Source: Oligoflexus sp. (GTDB lineage Bacteria; Bdellovibrionota_B; Oligoflexia; Oligoflexales; Oligoflexaceae). Taken from it: a stretch of 64,000 bases of DNA. Below are positions 52,781-62,451 of this stretch, in pieces. Where the stretch lies: the NCBI GenBank assembly GCA_014377445.1, contig JACMPP010000086.1, forward strand, positions 1-64,000, in the 5' to 3' direction. Position 1 is the first letter of the stretch, and every line of letters starts with the position of its first letter. Position numbers and translations under genes: made by a program. Below the pieces are notes generated by a model. It had not been told where the DNA came from, did no database searches, and saw only the letters and a list, made by a program, of their open reading frames with translations.

Positions 52781-54340
52781 ATGTCTCAAGAAACTGTTCG
52801 CTGGGAAGACTTCGATAAGATGCACGTCATCAGGAAGCTCAAAGAGATTGTGGGCAAATGGTGGAAGGTGCAGATCAACTTTACGGACAAACGTGGATTT
52901 CTACGTGGCGTTCCGGAAGGCAAATTCTTTAATCCACTCAATCCGATTTGCCAAGCCATCGTCGCCGACGAAAAAGGCTTTGGTAAACGCGTGACAACCG
53001 CTCGTCAAACTACGGTTGAATCCGTTAGTGCGAAAGGCGCCCGCATCACTCAGGATGTGACCGGTTTCTCGGTTATTTCACTGCCAATCCATGTGAATGG
53101 TGAATTCTTCGGTACGGTCTTCGGTGATGGCTTTATCTGCCAGGATTCGGCTGCCGCTCAGAAGACCCTCATTAAAGAATACCTTGAGCGCGATTTCCCA
53201 AGCCGCAAAGATCTGCCATCCAAGATCGAAGCGCTCCCTGTTCTTTCTTCAAGTGAACTGCACTACCTTGCCGAACTCATCACGCTCGTCGTCGATGAGA
53301 TCCTCATCATGCACAAAAACCTTGATGACGAGAAAAGCAAAGTCGGCGAACTCTCGAAAGAACTCGGTCAACGTTATGGCTTCGATCGTATGATCGGTAA
53401 GTCCATGGCGATGCAGGATCTCTATCGTCTTCTTGAAAAGATCTGCGATAGCGAAACCACCGTTTTGATCCAAGGTGAAAACGGAACCGGTAAAGAATTG
53501 ATCGCCAAAGCACTTCACTACAATTCCAAGCGCAAAAACAAGCGTTTGCTCGTCGTCAACTGCGGTGCTTTCAACGACAACCTTCTCGAGTCCGAACTCT
53601 TCGGTCACGTCAAAGGCGCATTTACGGGTGCGATCAAAGACAAAAAAGGTATGTTTGAAGCGGCCGACGGTGGAACACTCTTCCTCGATGAGATCGGTGA
53701 TACCACTCCTCAAATGCAGGTCAAACTCCTTCGCGTTCTTCAAGAAGGTACTTTCACTCCAGTCGGTAGCACGGAAGTGCGTCGCTGCGTGGTCAGAACC
53801 CTGGCCGCTACCAACAAAAACCTTTTGCATATGGTTTCGACGGGTGAGTTCCGCGAAGATCTTTACTACCGCCTGAACGTAATCAACGTTGCCGTTCCGA
53901 GCCTTCGTGAACGCAAAGATGATATCCCACTTCTCCTTGAGCATTTCCTTACCCGTTATGCCAAGACTAGTGGAGCGCCTAAGAAAAGCATTGCGAAGGA
54001 TTGCCTTGAGCGTTTGATGGACCATGAGTGGCCCGGTAACGTTCGTGAGCTTGAGAACGAGGTGGAACGCCTCTGTGTTCTCGCCGGCGAAGACAAAGAC
54101 CTGCCTGAAGATCTCTTGTCGGCCCGTATCAAAGAAAGCACCAAGAAGAAGTTCCCGGGTCTCCGCATCAGCGGCAACCTTAAAGATTCTCTCGAAGACA
54201 TGGAAAAAGTCATGATCCTCGAAGGACTCGAACGCAATGGCTGGAACAAATCACGATTGGCGAAGGAACTTGGCATCAGCCGAGCCGGCCTGATCACCAA
54301 AGTGCAGAAGTACGGCCTGGAAAAACGCAAGATTAGCTAA
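52781..54340 (+). CDS. Sigma-54-dependent Fis-family transcriptional activator with N-terminal PocR-like sensory domain
   Basis: GENGTGKELIAKALHYNS, GAFTGAIKDKKGMFEAADGGTLFLDEIGD, Fis HTH; N-term WWKVQINFTDKRG…NPICQAI. Confidence 0.88.
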   Translation: MSQETVRWEDFDKMHVIRKLKEIVGKWWKVQINFTDKRGFLRGVPEGKFFNPLNPICQAIVADEKGFGKRVTTARQTTVESVSAKGARITQDVTGFSVISLPIHVNGEFFGTVFGDGFICQDSAAAQKTLIKEYLERDFPSRKDLPSKIEALPVLSSSELHYLAELITLVVDEILIMHKNLDDEKSKVGELSKELGQRYGFDRMIGKSMAMQDLYRLLEKICDSETTVLIQGENGTGKELIAKALHYNSKRKNKRLLVVNCGAFNDNLLESELFGHVKGAFTGAIKDKKGMFEAADGGTLFLDEIGDTTPQMQVKLLRVLQEGTFTPVGSTEVRRCVVRTLAATNKNLLHMVSTGEFREDLYYRLNVINVAVPSLRERKDDIPLLLEHFLTRYAKTSGAPKKSIAKDCLERLMDHEWPGNVRELENEVERLCVLAGEDKDLPEDLLSARIKESTKKKFPGLRISGNLKDSLEDMEKVMILEGLERNGWNKSRLAKELGISRAGLITKVQKYGLEKRKIS

Positions 54341-54392
54341 TTTTTGTCTCTGTTCCTTCATGCACCAACCTAATTATCAAGGATTGATTTTT

Positions 54393-54698
54393 ATGGCACT
54401 GAAACTCTTTGCAAAACCAGTTGAAGCCGAAGTAGTACAAATCGATAGCGACTCACGCGTAGCCCGCCTCGAGAAGCATGTTGAAGACATGTCCATGGAA
54501 ATGGGCAAATTGAAGAATGAAGTGGATACTATGGTTGCGCGTCAGCAGGGCTTCCGTCTCGCTCTCCGACGCCTAAGAGAATACCTGGAAGAACGCGGTG
54601 TACAAGAGAGCGCGGCTTCGGAAGGGAAAGAAGACGAAAGAGCTCCCGACAGACTCCCTGCGACTATCGCGCGCAAGGATAAGAGCGGACTTCACTGA
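54393..54698 (+). CDS. Small hypothetical coiled-coil protein
   Basis: MALKLFAKPVEAEVVQIDSDSRVARLEKHVEDMSMEMGKLKNEVD. Confidence 0.5.
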   Translation: MALKLFAKPVEAEVVQIDSDSRVARLEKHVEDMSMEMGKLKNEVDTMVARQQGFRLALRRLREYLEERGVQESAASEGKEDERAPDRLPATIARKDKSGLH

Positions 54699-55750
54699 GA
54701 GTTGGCCTTTAGCTTCTCGACTGCTTTAAACTCTGCTTCGAATGCCTCTTGTTTTTCTTGGTCATCAAGTCCAGTCAGTTCCTCAAAGAATGACTGGGCT
54801 TCGGCCAAAGAACCCTCAGCTCCGAGACCATAAATCGTCGACACATGAAAGATTTGAAAATCCTTAACCTTGAGCGCGATCGCTATCAAGGCCGCTTGTC
54901 GCGACGTTAGATGCGCTTTGGCGACCGCACGGGAGCGATCCTGATCCAGAAAACTGCTTTCGCAAATCATGCGATCGGCCGTTCCAAAGGCGTCCTGGAG
55001 ACGTTTGACATTCAATCGATCAAAGCTCAAATCCGTGAGATACACCAGGGATTCGCCTGGCTCGCAACGAAGGAGCTTAGTTCCGAGGTCACGCGTACTG
55101 TAGATCTTGCCTTCGACTTTCAGGACTTCGTCGAAAAGGCTGTGTTTTACGTTGTGCTGAAGTTGACTGATCCAGGCCCCACTCGAGAGTCCGAGAGACG
55201 GGAGTTGATCATGAAGAAACTTGAGTTTGTCCGGATTCCTCAGTTTATACGCGATTGATTTGATACCGTGATGATCGAGCCCCACCGCCGAGAGTATCGA
55301 CCCATCATGAAGGATAGTGAGCTGATCTTGAGACCCAAGCTCTTCCTGCTCGTGGATAGCAAACCCATCCGTATTTCGAATCAGGGCCGTGGCAACTGAA
55401 CCGTCGGCACGAATCTCATGGACTTCAAATCGCAATTGATCGGGCTCGATTAGGTTCCACGCATAGGACTTGAGCTTGGCCTGCACACGTTCAAAAAAAG
55501 GGGCCGGGCCCCAAATCTTAAGCAGGCGCTTATGGGGAATGTTGACCCTGAGCCAACGGTCGAAGCCGATGAAGTGATCCATGTGCGTATGCGAGACAAA
55601 GACGTGACGGACCTTCATCAGATCCCGCTGCGTCAGCTGATCGATCGTGCCCAAATCGAACAACAGGGCCTCGCCACTGTTTCGCATGAAAGCGAACACT
55701 GCGGGATCACCCTGGAGTCCATTGAGAATTTCGAATTGCAGTTCATTCAT
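54692..55750 (-). CDS. MBL-fold metallo-hydrolase (RNase Z-like)
   Basis: VFVSHTHMDHFIGFDRWLR; substrate-arm-like region; conserved His/Asp residues. Confidence 0.8.
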   Translation of the reverse strand: MNELQFEILNGLQGDPAVFAFMRNSGEALLFDLGTIDQLTQRDLMKVRHVFVSHTHMDHFIGFDRWLRVNIPHKRLLKIWGPAPFFERVQAKLKSYAWNLIEPDQLRFEVHEIRADGSVATALIRNTDGFAIHEQEELGSQDQLTILHDGSILSAVGLDHHGIKSIAYKLRNPDKLKFLHDQLPSLGLSSGAWISQLQHNVKHSLFDEVLKVEGKIYSTRDLGTKLLRCEPGESLVYLTDLSFDRLNVKRLQDAFGTADRMICESSFLDQDRSRAVAKAHLTSRQAALIAIALKVKDFQIFHVSTIYGLGAEGSLAEAQSFFEELTGLDDQEKQEAFEAEFKAVEKLKANSQ

Positions 55751-56609
55751 ATACTTCGGGACGCCTGTTGCTAAGGGCAGGAAGACGCGCGCGCACGGCG
55801 GCGATTCGCGAAAAACTTATTTCAGCCATGGCGACACCGGGGGTACCGCCGGTATTCGCAAGGACATAACCCCAGGGATCGACGATCATCGAGTGACCGT
55901 AGCAGCTCTTACCCGGTGAACTCTCACCAACCTGGTTAGAAGCGTAGACATAAGCCTGCTGTTCAATGGCCCGGGCCCGAATCAGCACTTCCCAATGGTC
56001 CATACCTGTCTGGGTGGTAAACGCTGAGGGCAAGAGGATGACGTCGAGAGCCCTAGCCTTTGCCAAACGCTCAAACAAGCGTGGGAATCTCAGATCATAA
56101 CAGATCGCGAGGCCGACGTTGTAGCCTTCGACTTCCAGCGTCACAAGACTGTCACCGCTCAGGAAACCATCCGACTCGCAGTAAAGGGGCTGCCCCTTGG
56201 CATCCATCAAATTGAAAGGGTGGGTTTTGCGATACTTAGCAATCTTCTGCCCATCGCGCCCAAAGACGTAGGACGTGTTGTAAACGCGCTTATGTCCGGT
56301 GCGGCCTTCCAATTCAACTTTTTCCGAGGCGCTGGGGCGTTCCCCAAAGCTGCCCGCAAAAAGAACGATGGAAAGTTCTTTGGCCAGGCTTGAAAGCGTT
56401 TGGACCAAAGCTCCATTATCGTCTTCGCCGTTTTGATAGATCGCTTCATAGGGGCCAATATAGGTGAAGACTTCGGGCAGAAGGACCCAATCCGCGCCCT
56501 GAGCGGCAGCATCACGCACCCATTGAATGGCATCACGAATATTTTTTTCTTTGTCCGCACCGCTGGTCATACAGACGGTCGCGAGGCGGAGATTTTTAAC
56601 ATTATGCAT
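55743..56609 (-). CDS. Carbon-nitrogen hydrolase (nitrilase/omega-amidase-like)
   Basis: LLPEVF, YRKTHPFNL, GLAICYDLRFPRLFE (Glu-Lys-Cys triad); start at MHNVKNLRLATV. Confidence 0.9.
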   Translation of the reverse strand: MHNVKNLRLATVCMTSGADKEKNIRDAIQWVRDAAAQGADWVLLPEVFTYIGPYEAIYQNGEDDNGALVQTLSSLAKELSIVLFAGSFGERPSASEKVELEGRTGHKRVYNTSYVFGRDGQKIAKYRKTHPFNLMDAKGQPLYCESDGFLSGDSLVTLEVEGYNVGLAICYDLRFPRLFERLAKARALDVILLPSAFTTQTGMDHWEVLIRARAIEQQAYVYASNQVGESSPGKSCYGHSMIVDPWGYVLANTGGTPGVAMAEISFSRIAAVRARLPALSNRRPEVYE

Positions 56610-56610
56610 C

Positions 56611-57606
56611 TCAGAGCTCCGGTAGGACGATTTTGTGATCGACCCCAAATATCTTCGTCAAAAGAGCGACACGCGTCCACATTCCGTTGCGTTCTTGGCG
56701 CCAGTACTTGGCCCGGGGATCGGCATCGATCGCCACATCGAGCTCGGCTCGCCTTGGCAATGGGTGCATGATCACCGATTTCTCTTTCATCAATTTAAGG
56801 TGCTCGAACTTCAGGTGGAAGCGGCTGTAGTCCACTTTCTTGGATTCGCCTTCGGTATCGTATTCATCCTGAACACGTGTCATGTACACGGCATCGGCAA
56901 TAGTCAAAGCGTCCTGCAGTTGATCAGTTTCATCAAAACGCACGTTGGCTTTCTGCAACTTTGTTCGAATGTCGTCGCCGATTTTATATTCCGTCGGTGA
57001 GACAAAGACGATACGCATGTCTTGGTAGTTCGTGAGCAGGCCGCTGAGCGAGCGAATGGTTCGGCCGCGCTTGAGGTCGCCGACCATAACGATCGTCTTA
57101 CCGTCGATGCCGCCGTCACGCACAAAACTGCGGTTCAGGGTATAGATATCGAGAAGGGCCTGGGTCGGATGTTCATCCGGCCCCGAACCCGCATTGATAA
57201 TCGGCACGGGACGCTCACTCTCATCGAGAATGGCGGCGATGCGATTGCAAAGGCCGGGCACCGCTGTTCGCATGATGATCATGTCCACGTAACTCGAGAA
57301 GGTCTGGAGAGAATCCTCGATGCTCTCGCCTTTGCGCTCCGAGCTCGTGGCCGAATCGCGAATCTCGTTCGTCGACATGCCCAGGATCTGAGCGGCTGTT
57401 TGGAAAGAGAGAAAGGTTCGGGTCGATGGCTGCGTGAAATAAAGCATCGCGCGCTTGTGAGCGAGAAGTCCGCGCAGATACAGAAGCCCTTCTTTGGATT
57501 TATCGAAGCGTCTGATCGTATCGGTCAGAAGACAGATATAGTCGAGAAAGGGTCGATCAAATTGAGAACTGTTCAGGATATGCATCGGCGCAGATTCACG
57601 TTCCAT
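56611..57606 (-). CDS. pyrB: Aspartate carbamoyltransferase catalytic chain (variant subfamily)
   Basis: TQPSTRTFLSF, KGESIEDS, HPTQALLDIYT, MVGDLKRGRTIRSL, MHPLPRRAELD. Confidence 0.88.
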   Translation of the reverse strand: MERESAPMHILNSSQFDRPFLDYICLLTDTIRRFDKSKEGLLYLRGLLAHKRAMLYFTQPSTRTFLSFQTAAQILGMSTNEIRDSATSSERKGESIEDSLQTFSSYVDMIIMRTAVPGLCNRIAAILDESERPVPIINAGSGPDEHPTQALLDIYTLNRSFVRDGGIDGKTIVMVGDLKRGRTIRSLSGLLTNYQDMRIVFVSPTEYKIGDDIRTKLQKANVRFDETDQLQDALTIADAVYMTRVQDEYDTEGESKKVDYSRFHLKFEHLKLMKEKSVIMHPLPRRAELDVAIDADPRAKYWRQERNGMWTRVALLTKIFGVDHKIVLPEL

Positions 57607-57617
57607 TGTCTTTCACC

Positions 57618-58640
57618 TTATCCTTTATAACGCACAGAAGGCGAACCCTGGCCTGTCGCGATACTGCCTATCTTCGTAGCCCCGAGCTTGACTTCGGCAC
57701 AGGCTTTGATAAAAGCGTCCGCATCTTTTGCCGCAACCGCAGCGATCATGCCCGCACCCATGTTGAACACTCCTTCGACACTGGCAAAGGGGGCATCATA
57801 GTCATCAAAGATGCCCTGCATCCACTTCGGAGTCGGGATAGCTTTCGGATCGATCTCGGCCACAACATTGTCAGGCAGGACGCGTGGGAGATTGCCTGAG
57901 ATGCCACCGCCGGTGATATTCGCGAGCGCATGGACGCTGCCGGGAAGGGCTTTCAGAATCTCCGGCAGCTCCCAGTAAATGCGCGTTGGTGTCAGAGCCT
58001 GTTTGATGCGCTCTGGACTGGCCTTCTTTTCTTTCAACCATTTTCTCAGCAAGGAATACCCGTTGCTGTGAAAGCCGGAACTTTCAAGAGCGATGAGAAT
58101 ATCACCGGAGGCGACATGCTCCGGCCTTAGACGTTTCGCTCCATCAACAACTCCGACGACAAAGCCGGCGAGATCGAAATGGCCCTTGGCATAAAGCCCT
58201 GGAAGCTCCGCGGTCTCGCCGCCGAGCAAAGCGGTATCGCATTGTTTCAAGGCGGCACGAATCCCGGCGAGCACGGATTTGAATTGCTCGGAATCGAGAA
58301 TACCGGTTGCATAGTAGTCGAGAAAGAAGAGCGGGCGACCGCCGACGGTGTAAAGGTCATTCACACACATCGCCACCAGGTCGAAGCCGAGGCCTTCCAG
58401 TTGATTTTCTTCGATGGCGAGCAGCACCTTGGTTCCGACACCATCCGTCCCGGTCACGAGCAACGGGTCTTCCATGCCTTTAAAATCCGGACGGAAGAGA
58501 GCTGCAAATCCGCCGATGCCTGAGACGACTTCGCCGCCACGGGTGCCGATGCTTCCGCTTTTCTGAAGCCAATCGACAAGAGCATCGCCTTTTTCAACAT
58601 CGACGCCTGATTCTTTATAAAGGTCTCTACTCTCTGCCAT
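57618..58640 (-). CDS. purM: Phosphoribosylformylglycinamidine cyclo-ligase
   Basis: TDGVGTKVLLA, GGETAELPGLY, ITGGGISGNLPRVLP. Confidence 0.96.
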   Translation of the reverse strand: MAESRDLYKESGVDVEKGDALVDWLQKSGSIGTRGGEVVSGIGGFAALFRPDFKGMEDPLLVTGTDGVGTKVLLAIEENQLEGLGFDLVAMCVNDLYTVGGRPLFFLDYYATGILDSEQFKSVLAGIRAALKQCDTALLGGETAELPGLYAKGHFDLAGFVVGVVDGAKRLRPEHVASGDILIALESSGFHSNGYSLLRKWLKEKKASPERIKQALTPTRIYWELPEILKALPGSVHALANITGGGISGNLPRVLPDNVVAEIDPKAIPTPKWMQGIFDDYDAPFASVEGVFNMGAGMIAAVAAKDADAFIKACAEVKLGATKIGSIATGQGSPSVRYKG

Positions 58641-58643
58641 GTC

Positions 58644-59375
58644 TTAGTCCTCTTCGTCAGAATGAGAAGTCGATTCGTCGAATATAGATCGCTGGGCTTG
58701 GACTGGACTCCGGGTTTCTTCATCCGCGACTTCTTCAGGCGGGAGCGGAATGGAGTCGAGAAGCTGAATGACCGAGCAGACCCAGGTCGGGGATAGCTGA
58801 AGTTCCTCGGCCCCTTCGTAAATCAGTGTGCGACCGCGGAGGGTTTCCAGATCGAAGAGCCCTTCGTTCTGCAACTCGCCCCGGAGCCAGAGAATACCCC
58901 CATCCTGAACCAAAAGTCCGAGAGCCAAATCTTCGGGACTTCGGCAGCTCAGGATTGTGGGCAGGCCGTAATCTCTGCCGACCTCGACCAGGAACTGAAG
59001 ACTGGCCTGATCGTGTTTGCGGACCTCGAGGGTATAGGCGTCTGCGCCCATCGCCCTTGTTTCGAGAACCTGTTCCTCACTGACAACAGGATCCAAACGC
59101 CAGATAGGCCGAATTCTATCGTCTTGTTTCCAGTCGCGGAATCGAGTGGCACTTGCTGCTTCACCAATTTGTTCCATGACTAAATCAATATTAGGCAGAA
59201 TATTCCCACTCGCGAGTCGAGCGTAAGTCAAATTTGGAAGGGGCTGTGGAGTAAGGCGGCGAACGGCGGGGGCATCTTGAATGTGAGCGCGGACCTTTTC
59301 GCGGTAACGGATGCGCTCTCGCCCTTTCTTGCCGCTGCTAGAAGGGTCGAATAGGTGATCGAGAAATCCGCTCAT
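58644..59375 (-). CDS. TrpC (IGPS)-like TIM-barrel protein, probably non-catalytic
   Basis: RPIWRLDPVVSEEQVLETRAMGADAYTLEVRKHDQASLQFLVEVGRDYGLPTILSCRSPEDL aligns with the IGPS core but key residues are lost. Confidence 0.65.
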   Translation of the reverse strand: MSGFLDHLFDPSSSGKKGRERIRYREKVRAHIQDAPAVRRLTPQPLPNLTYARLASGNILPNIDLVMEQIGEAASATRFRDWKQDDRIRPIWRLDPVVSEEQVLETRAMGADAYTLEVRKHDQASLQFLVEVGRDYGLPTILSCRSPEDLALGLLVQDGGILWLRGELQNEGLFDLETLRGRTLIYEGAEELQLSPTWVCSVIQLLDSIPLPPEEVADEETRSPVQAQRSIFDESTSHSDEED

Positions 59376-59446
59376 ACTTCACACCTCATCAGACAAGGCG
59401 AATAAATTGAGAATAAACAGTCGCTTGTGGTCAGCTATCTAAAGTT

Positions 59447-60385
59447 TTGACAGTAGATTCCGATGCGACTCTTAAGAAGATTAACGTGTTCCTCGGCCAA
59501 GGCAAAGTAATGGGATCTATTCGATACATGAATAAAAACCGCTTCATTATGGCTATGTTTGCAATGCTTGCAGCACCTACAAACCATAGTCTCGGAGACG
59601 TTGTCTATAAGAAAGTCTCGACTCTTAGGGTCACTCCTCGAGACGATGATGCGGCTATGGTCTCTATGCCAAATCCACCACAAAACGACAACACGACATT
59701 TAAGATCTTGAAGATACAAAACGTTGGAAACAGTCTGACTGCAATGATCGATGGTGGGCTGGATCGCGGCATGCTGCCCGGTACAATCCTCAAGGCTCAA
59801 CGGCCTTACATCAGCCCCCTGGGTGTGAGTGAATTTATCCCGGTGGCGCTGCTCAAGACGCTTGAGGTCCGCGAAACCTACACAATAGCGGAAGTCGTGA
59901 CAAATGGTTCCCTGGACAGCCAGGTGCATTTCTCTGATTACCCCGAGCTCATGGTCGGTGACCGCGCCGAAGCCGAAGCGATCAATATCGCGTCCCGTAC
60001 GCAGTTGCTCCCGACGCTCTCGCTCACCTACAACAAACTTTTCGTCGATCCCAAAAGCAACCCGGGCAGCTACGAGCTCTCGTCGGCTGGACGGCAGCTC
60101 CTCATCGACAAGGGCCAAACCTTTGTGCAGGTTCGTGCTCCGCTTCTTCTGGTTGAAGGCTATACCGATGGCCACGGCGATCGAAGCACCAACCAGATGG
60201 AATCCTATCAACGGGCTCTCACTGTTCGCCAGACTCTCATCGACGAACTGGGTATCGATCCTGATCGTATCGTCGCTATTGGTATGGGTGAATCCGAAGA
60301 TCCACAGAACGCAAATCTTCCCGGCGCAGAAGATGAAGCAAGACGGGTGATCATCAAGGTTAAAACGCTGCCTCAGGAGAATTAA
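59447..60385 (+). CDS. OmpA-like C-terminal domain envelope protein
   Basis: LLVEGYTDGHGDRSTNQMESYQRALTVRQTLIDELGIDPDRIVAIGMGESEDP. Confidence 0.8.
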   Translation: MTVDSDATLKKINVFLGQGKVMGSIRYMNKNRFIMAMFAMLAAPTNHSLGDVVYKKVSTLRVTPRDDDAAMVSMPNPPQNDNTTFKILKIQNVGNSLTAMIDGGLDRGMLPGTILKAQRPYISPLGVSEFIPVALLKTLEVRETYTIAEVVTNGSLDSQVHFSDYPELMVGDRAEAEAINIASRTQLLPTLSLTYNKLFVDPKSNPGSYELSSAGRQLLIDKGQTFVQVRAPLLLVEGYTDGHGDRSTNQMESYQRALTVRQTLIDELGIDPDRIVAIGMGESEDPQNANLPGAEDEARRVIIKVKTLPQEN

Positions 60386-60450
60386 GACCCTCTCCTTTAC
60401 TGACAATATCTTGTATCCATTTAATTGCTGTTGTTGCATCATGCCTCCAT

Positions 60451-61698
60451 GTGATCAACTTTACCAAATCGACTAGCTCTAAAATGGATCGTGACATTTC
60501 GATGAAAGTCATCCCTGTGCTTGCGGCTTCCGCTTTGTCTTTTGTCGCTGCTTGGGGGCTCCTGAGCTGGACGCACAAATCCGCAAATCTTGCACAAACT
60601 CCAGCTTTACCATCCGTTCGTCCCGTCGCTGAATTCGAAGCCATGTTTGGCATCGGCATCAGCGAGCAATTGCTATTCAAAAAACAGGGACTGGCCTTTC
60701 TTAAGGCCGTGCTTGCCAGCAATGCCCGAGTCTATGTGTTTGTTTCGGCCGACCGACGGGAGGAAGTCGATAAACTTCTCCGCTCCTCGCCCCTTCTCCA
60801 CGGCATGGAACGTGAATCCATCGTTAAGATTCAGCTCGAACACGAATCGATGTGGACCCGGGACTACTTTCCAATACCCGTACTCAAAGCTATTCCCCAT
60901 CTGGTGCCGACGCCGAGTTTCGTCGATTTCGTCTATCGTGACGGCAATACCCTCGACGACGCGGCGATCCACCAGTTTGCCCTCGCCATTAATTTGAGCG
61001 TCGAACATTTGCCGATCGTTCTCGACGGCGGAAACTTCATGACCAACGGCGAAAGCTGTGTGCTTAGCGAGGCAGTTTCTGAAGATCCCGAAATACTGCT
61101 TTTAAATTCACCTGAGCCCCCGCTAGAGTCTAACTTGGAAGAGATCTTCCGCTCGACGCTGGGCTGTCGGAAGACAATTATTGTTAGCCAAATTCCCCAT
61201 CCTCACGTAGATATGTGGATAAAGTTTCTCAACAAGACCACCGTTGCCGTGAACCGCATCGATCCCGCTGAGATAAAAGCCAGCAGCGCAATCGGAGTGG
61301 CCGATCGCGAAAAGGCGGGCAAGATAGCGCTCGAATTGGATAGGGCTGCCGACCTTTTGGCAGAAGACTTTCAAGTCGTGCGTATGCCGATGGCTGTGCC
61401 TACGGCCGACTCTTTCATGACTTATACGAACGCCGTTCTTAGCAATGGTAAAGCAATTGTGCCTCGGTATTCCAAGTTACTGCCGAACAAAGACCAGGGT
61501 CGCACAGCAAAGGTGCTCGAGGGCTATGAACGGGAAGCCGAGCAAATTTATCGGCAATATGGATTTGAAGTAAGTTTCATCGATGCGAACGAACTGATTC
61601 AGGACGGCGGGGCTTTTCACTGTGTGACCTTTCACCTGCCTGACTTAGATGCCATATACAAAGACAAAGGATTTCTGGCTATCAAGCCGCCCCACTGA
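60451..61698 (+). CDS. Peptidyl-arginine deiminase / agmatine deiminase family protein, membrane-anchored or secreted
   Basis: SMWTRDYFPI, LDGGNFMTNG, PHPHVDMWIKFLNKTTV, DGGAFHCVTFHLP (catalytic Cys region); N-terminal hydrophobic segment. Confidence 0.8.
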   Translation: MINFTKSTSSKMDRDISMKVIPVLAASALSFVAAWGLLSWTHKSANLAQTPALPSVRPVAEFEAMFGIGISEQLLFKKQGLAFLKAVLASNARVYVFVSADRREEVDKLLRSSPLLHGMERESIVKIQLEHESMWTRDYFPIPVLKAIPHLVPTPSFVDFVYRDGNTLDDAAIHQFALAINLSVEHLPIVLDGGNFMTNGESCVLSEAVSEDPEILLLNSPEPPLESNLEEIFRSTLGCRKTIIVSQIPHPHVDMWIKFLNKTTVAVNRIDPAEIKASSAIGVADREKAGKIALELDRAADLLAEDFQVVRMPMAVPTADSFMTYTNAVLSNGKAIVPRYSKLLPNKDQGRTAKVLEGYEREAEQIYRQYGFEVSFIDANELIQDGGAFHCVTFHLPDLDAIYKDKGFLAIKPPH

Positions 61699-61728
61699 GA
61701 CTGAAGCGACTGAGCGAGGAGAGCTTCC

Positions 61729-62388
61729 ATGATGCATCCCGACACCAACCTGAAATGGGTTAATGACGAAATCGGTTTTGGCGTTTTTGCAACACGCTTC
61801 ATTCCAAAAGGAACCGCTGTCTATGTACGGGATGCTTTGGAGGTTAAGGTGGAACGCAATGCTGCGCTCTTAAAGAATCCTGCCTACCAAGAGATCATCA
61901 CCAAGTATTCCTATGTCGATGCAAAAGGTGACTACATCCTAAGCTGGGACCACGCCCGCTTTGTGAATCACTGCTGTTTCCCCAGCTCGATCACCACGGG
62001 TTACGGCTTTGAAATCGCTATCCGCGACATCGCGGAGGGCGACGAAATAACCGATGATTACGGCTTGCTCAACATCGAAGAGGATATTCCACTCGCGTGT
62101 TCCAAGCCGGGCTGCCGAATGGTGGCGCGGGCGGGTGACTTTGACCAGAACGTCGAACGCTGGGACCGTATCGTCAAGGACGCTCTTTCGCACTTTTATC
62201 TGTACGATCAACCTTTGCTCAAATACCTGGATCAATCGACCCTCCAGCATCTGAATCAGTACCTGGAAAAAGGCAAACCCTATCTTTCCGTCGCGACCCA
62301 GAAGTTTGATTTGAATGAGCATGAATCCGATCTCCTGTTCCTCAGGGATCGAAAAGTAGGATCGGCCGGGATGGAAAGGTCCGAATAG
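61729..62388 (+). CDS. SET-domain-containing protein (putative lysine methyltransferase)
   Basis: GFGVFATRFIPKGTAVY, ARFVNHCCFPSS, IRDIAEGDEITDDYGLL, post-SET-like CSKPGCR. Confidence 0.85.
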   Translation: MMHPDTNLKWVNDEIGFGVFATRFIPKGTAVYVRDALEVKVERNAALLKNPAYQEIITKYSYVDAKGDYILSWDHARFVNHCCFPSSITTGYGFEIAIRDIAEGDEITDDYGLLNIEEDIPLACSKPGCRMVARAGDFDQNVERWDRIVKDALSHFYLYDQPLLKYLDQSTLQHLNQYLEKGKPYLSVATQKFDLNEHESDLLFLRDRKVGSAGMERSE

Positions 62389-62417
62389 AAGTCATTTGTA
62401 AGAAAACATTTTTATGA

Positions 62418-62451
62418 AAAAAGGAGCAGTCCCAATCAGGTCCGCTCCTTT
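62418..62451. terminator. Possible stem-loop terminator downstream of the SET-domain gene
   Basis: AAAGGAGC…GCTCCTTT inverted repeat with A- and T-rich flanks. Confidence 0.45.
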
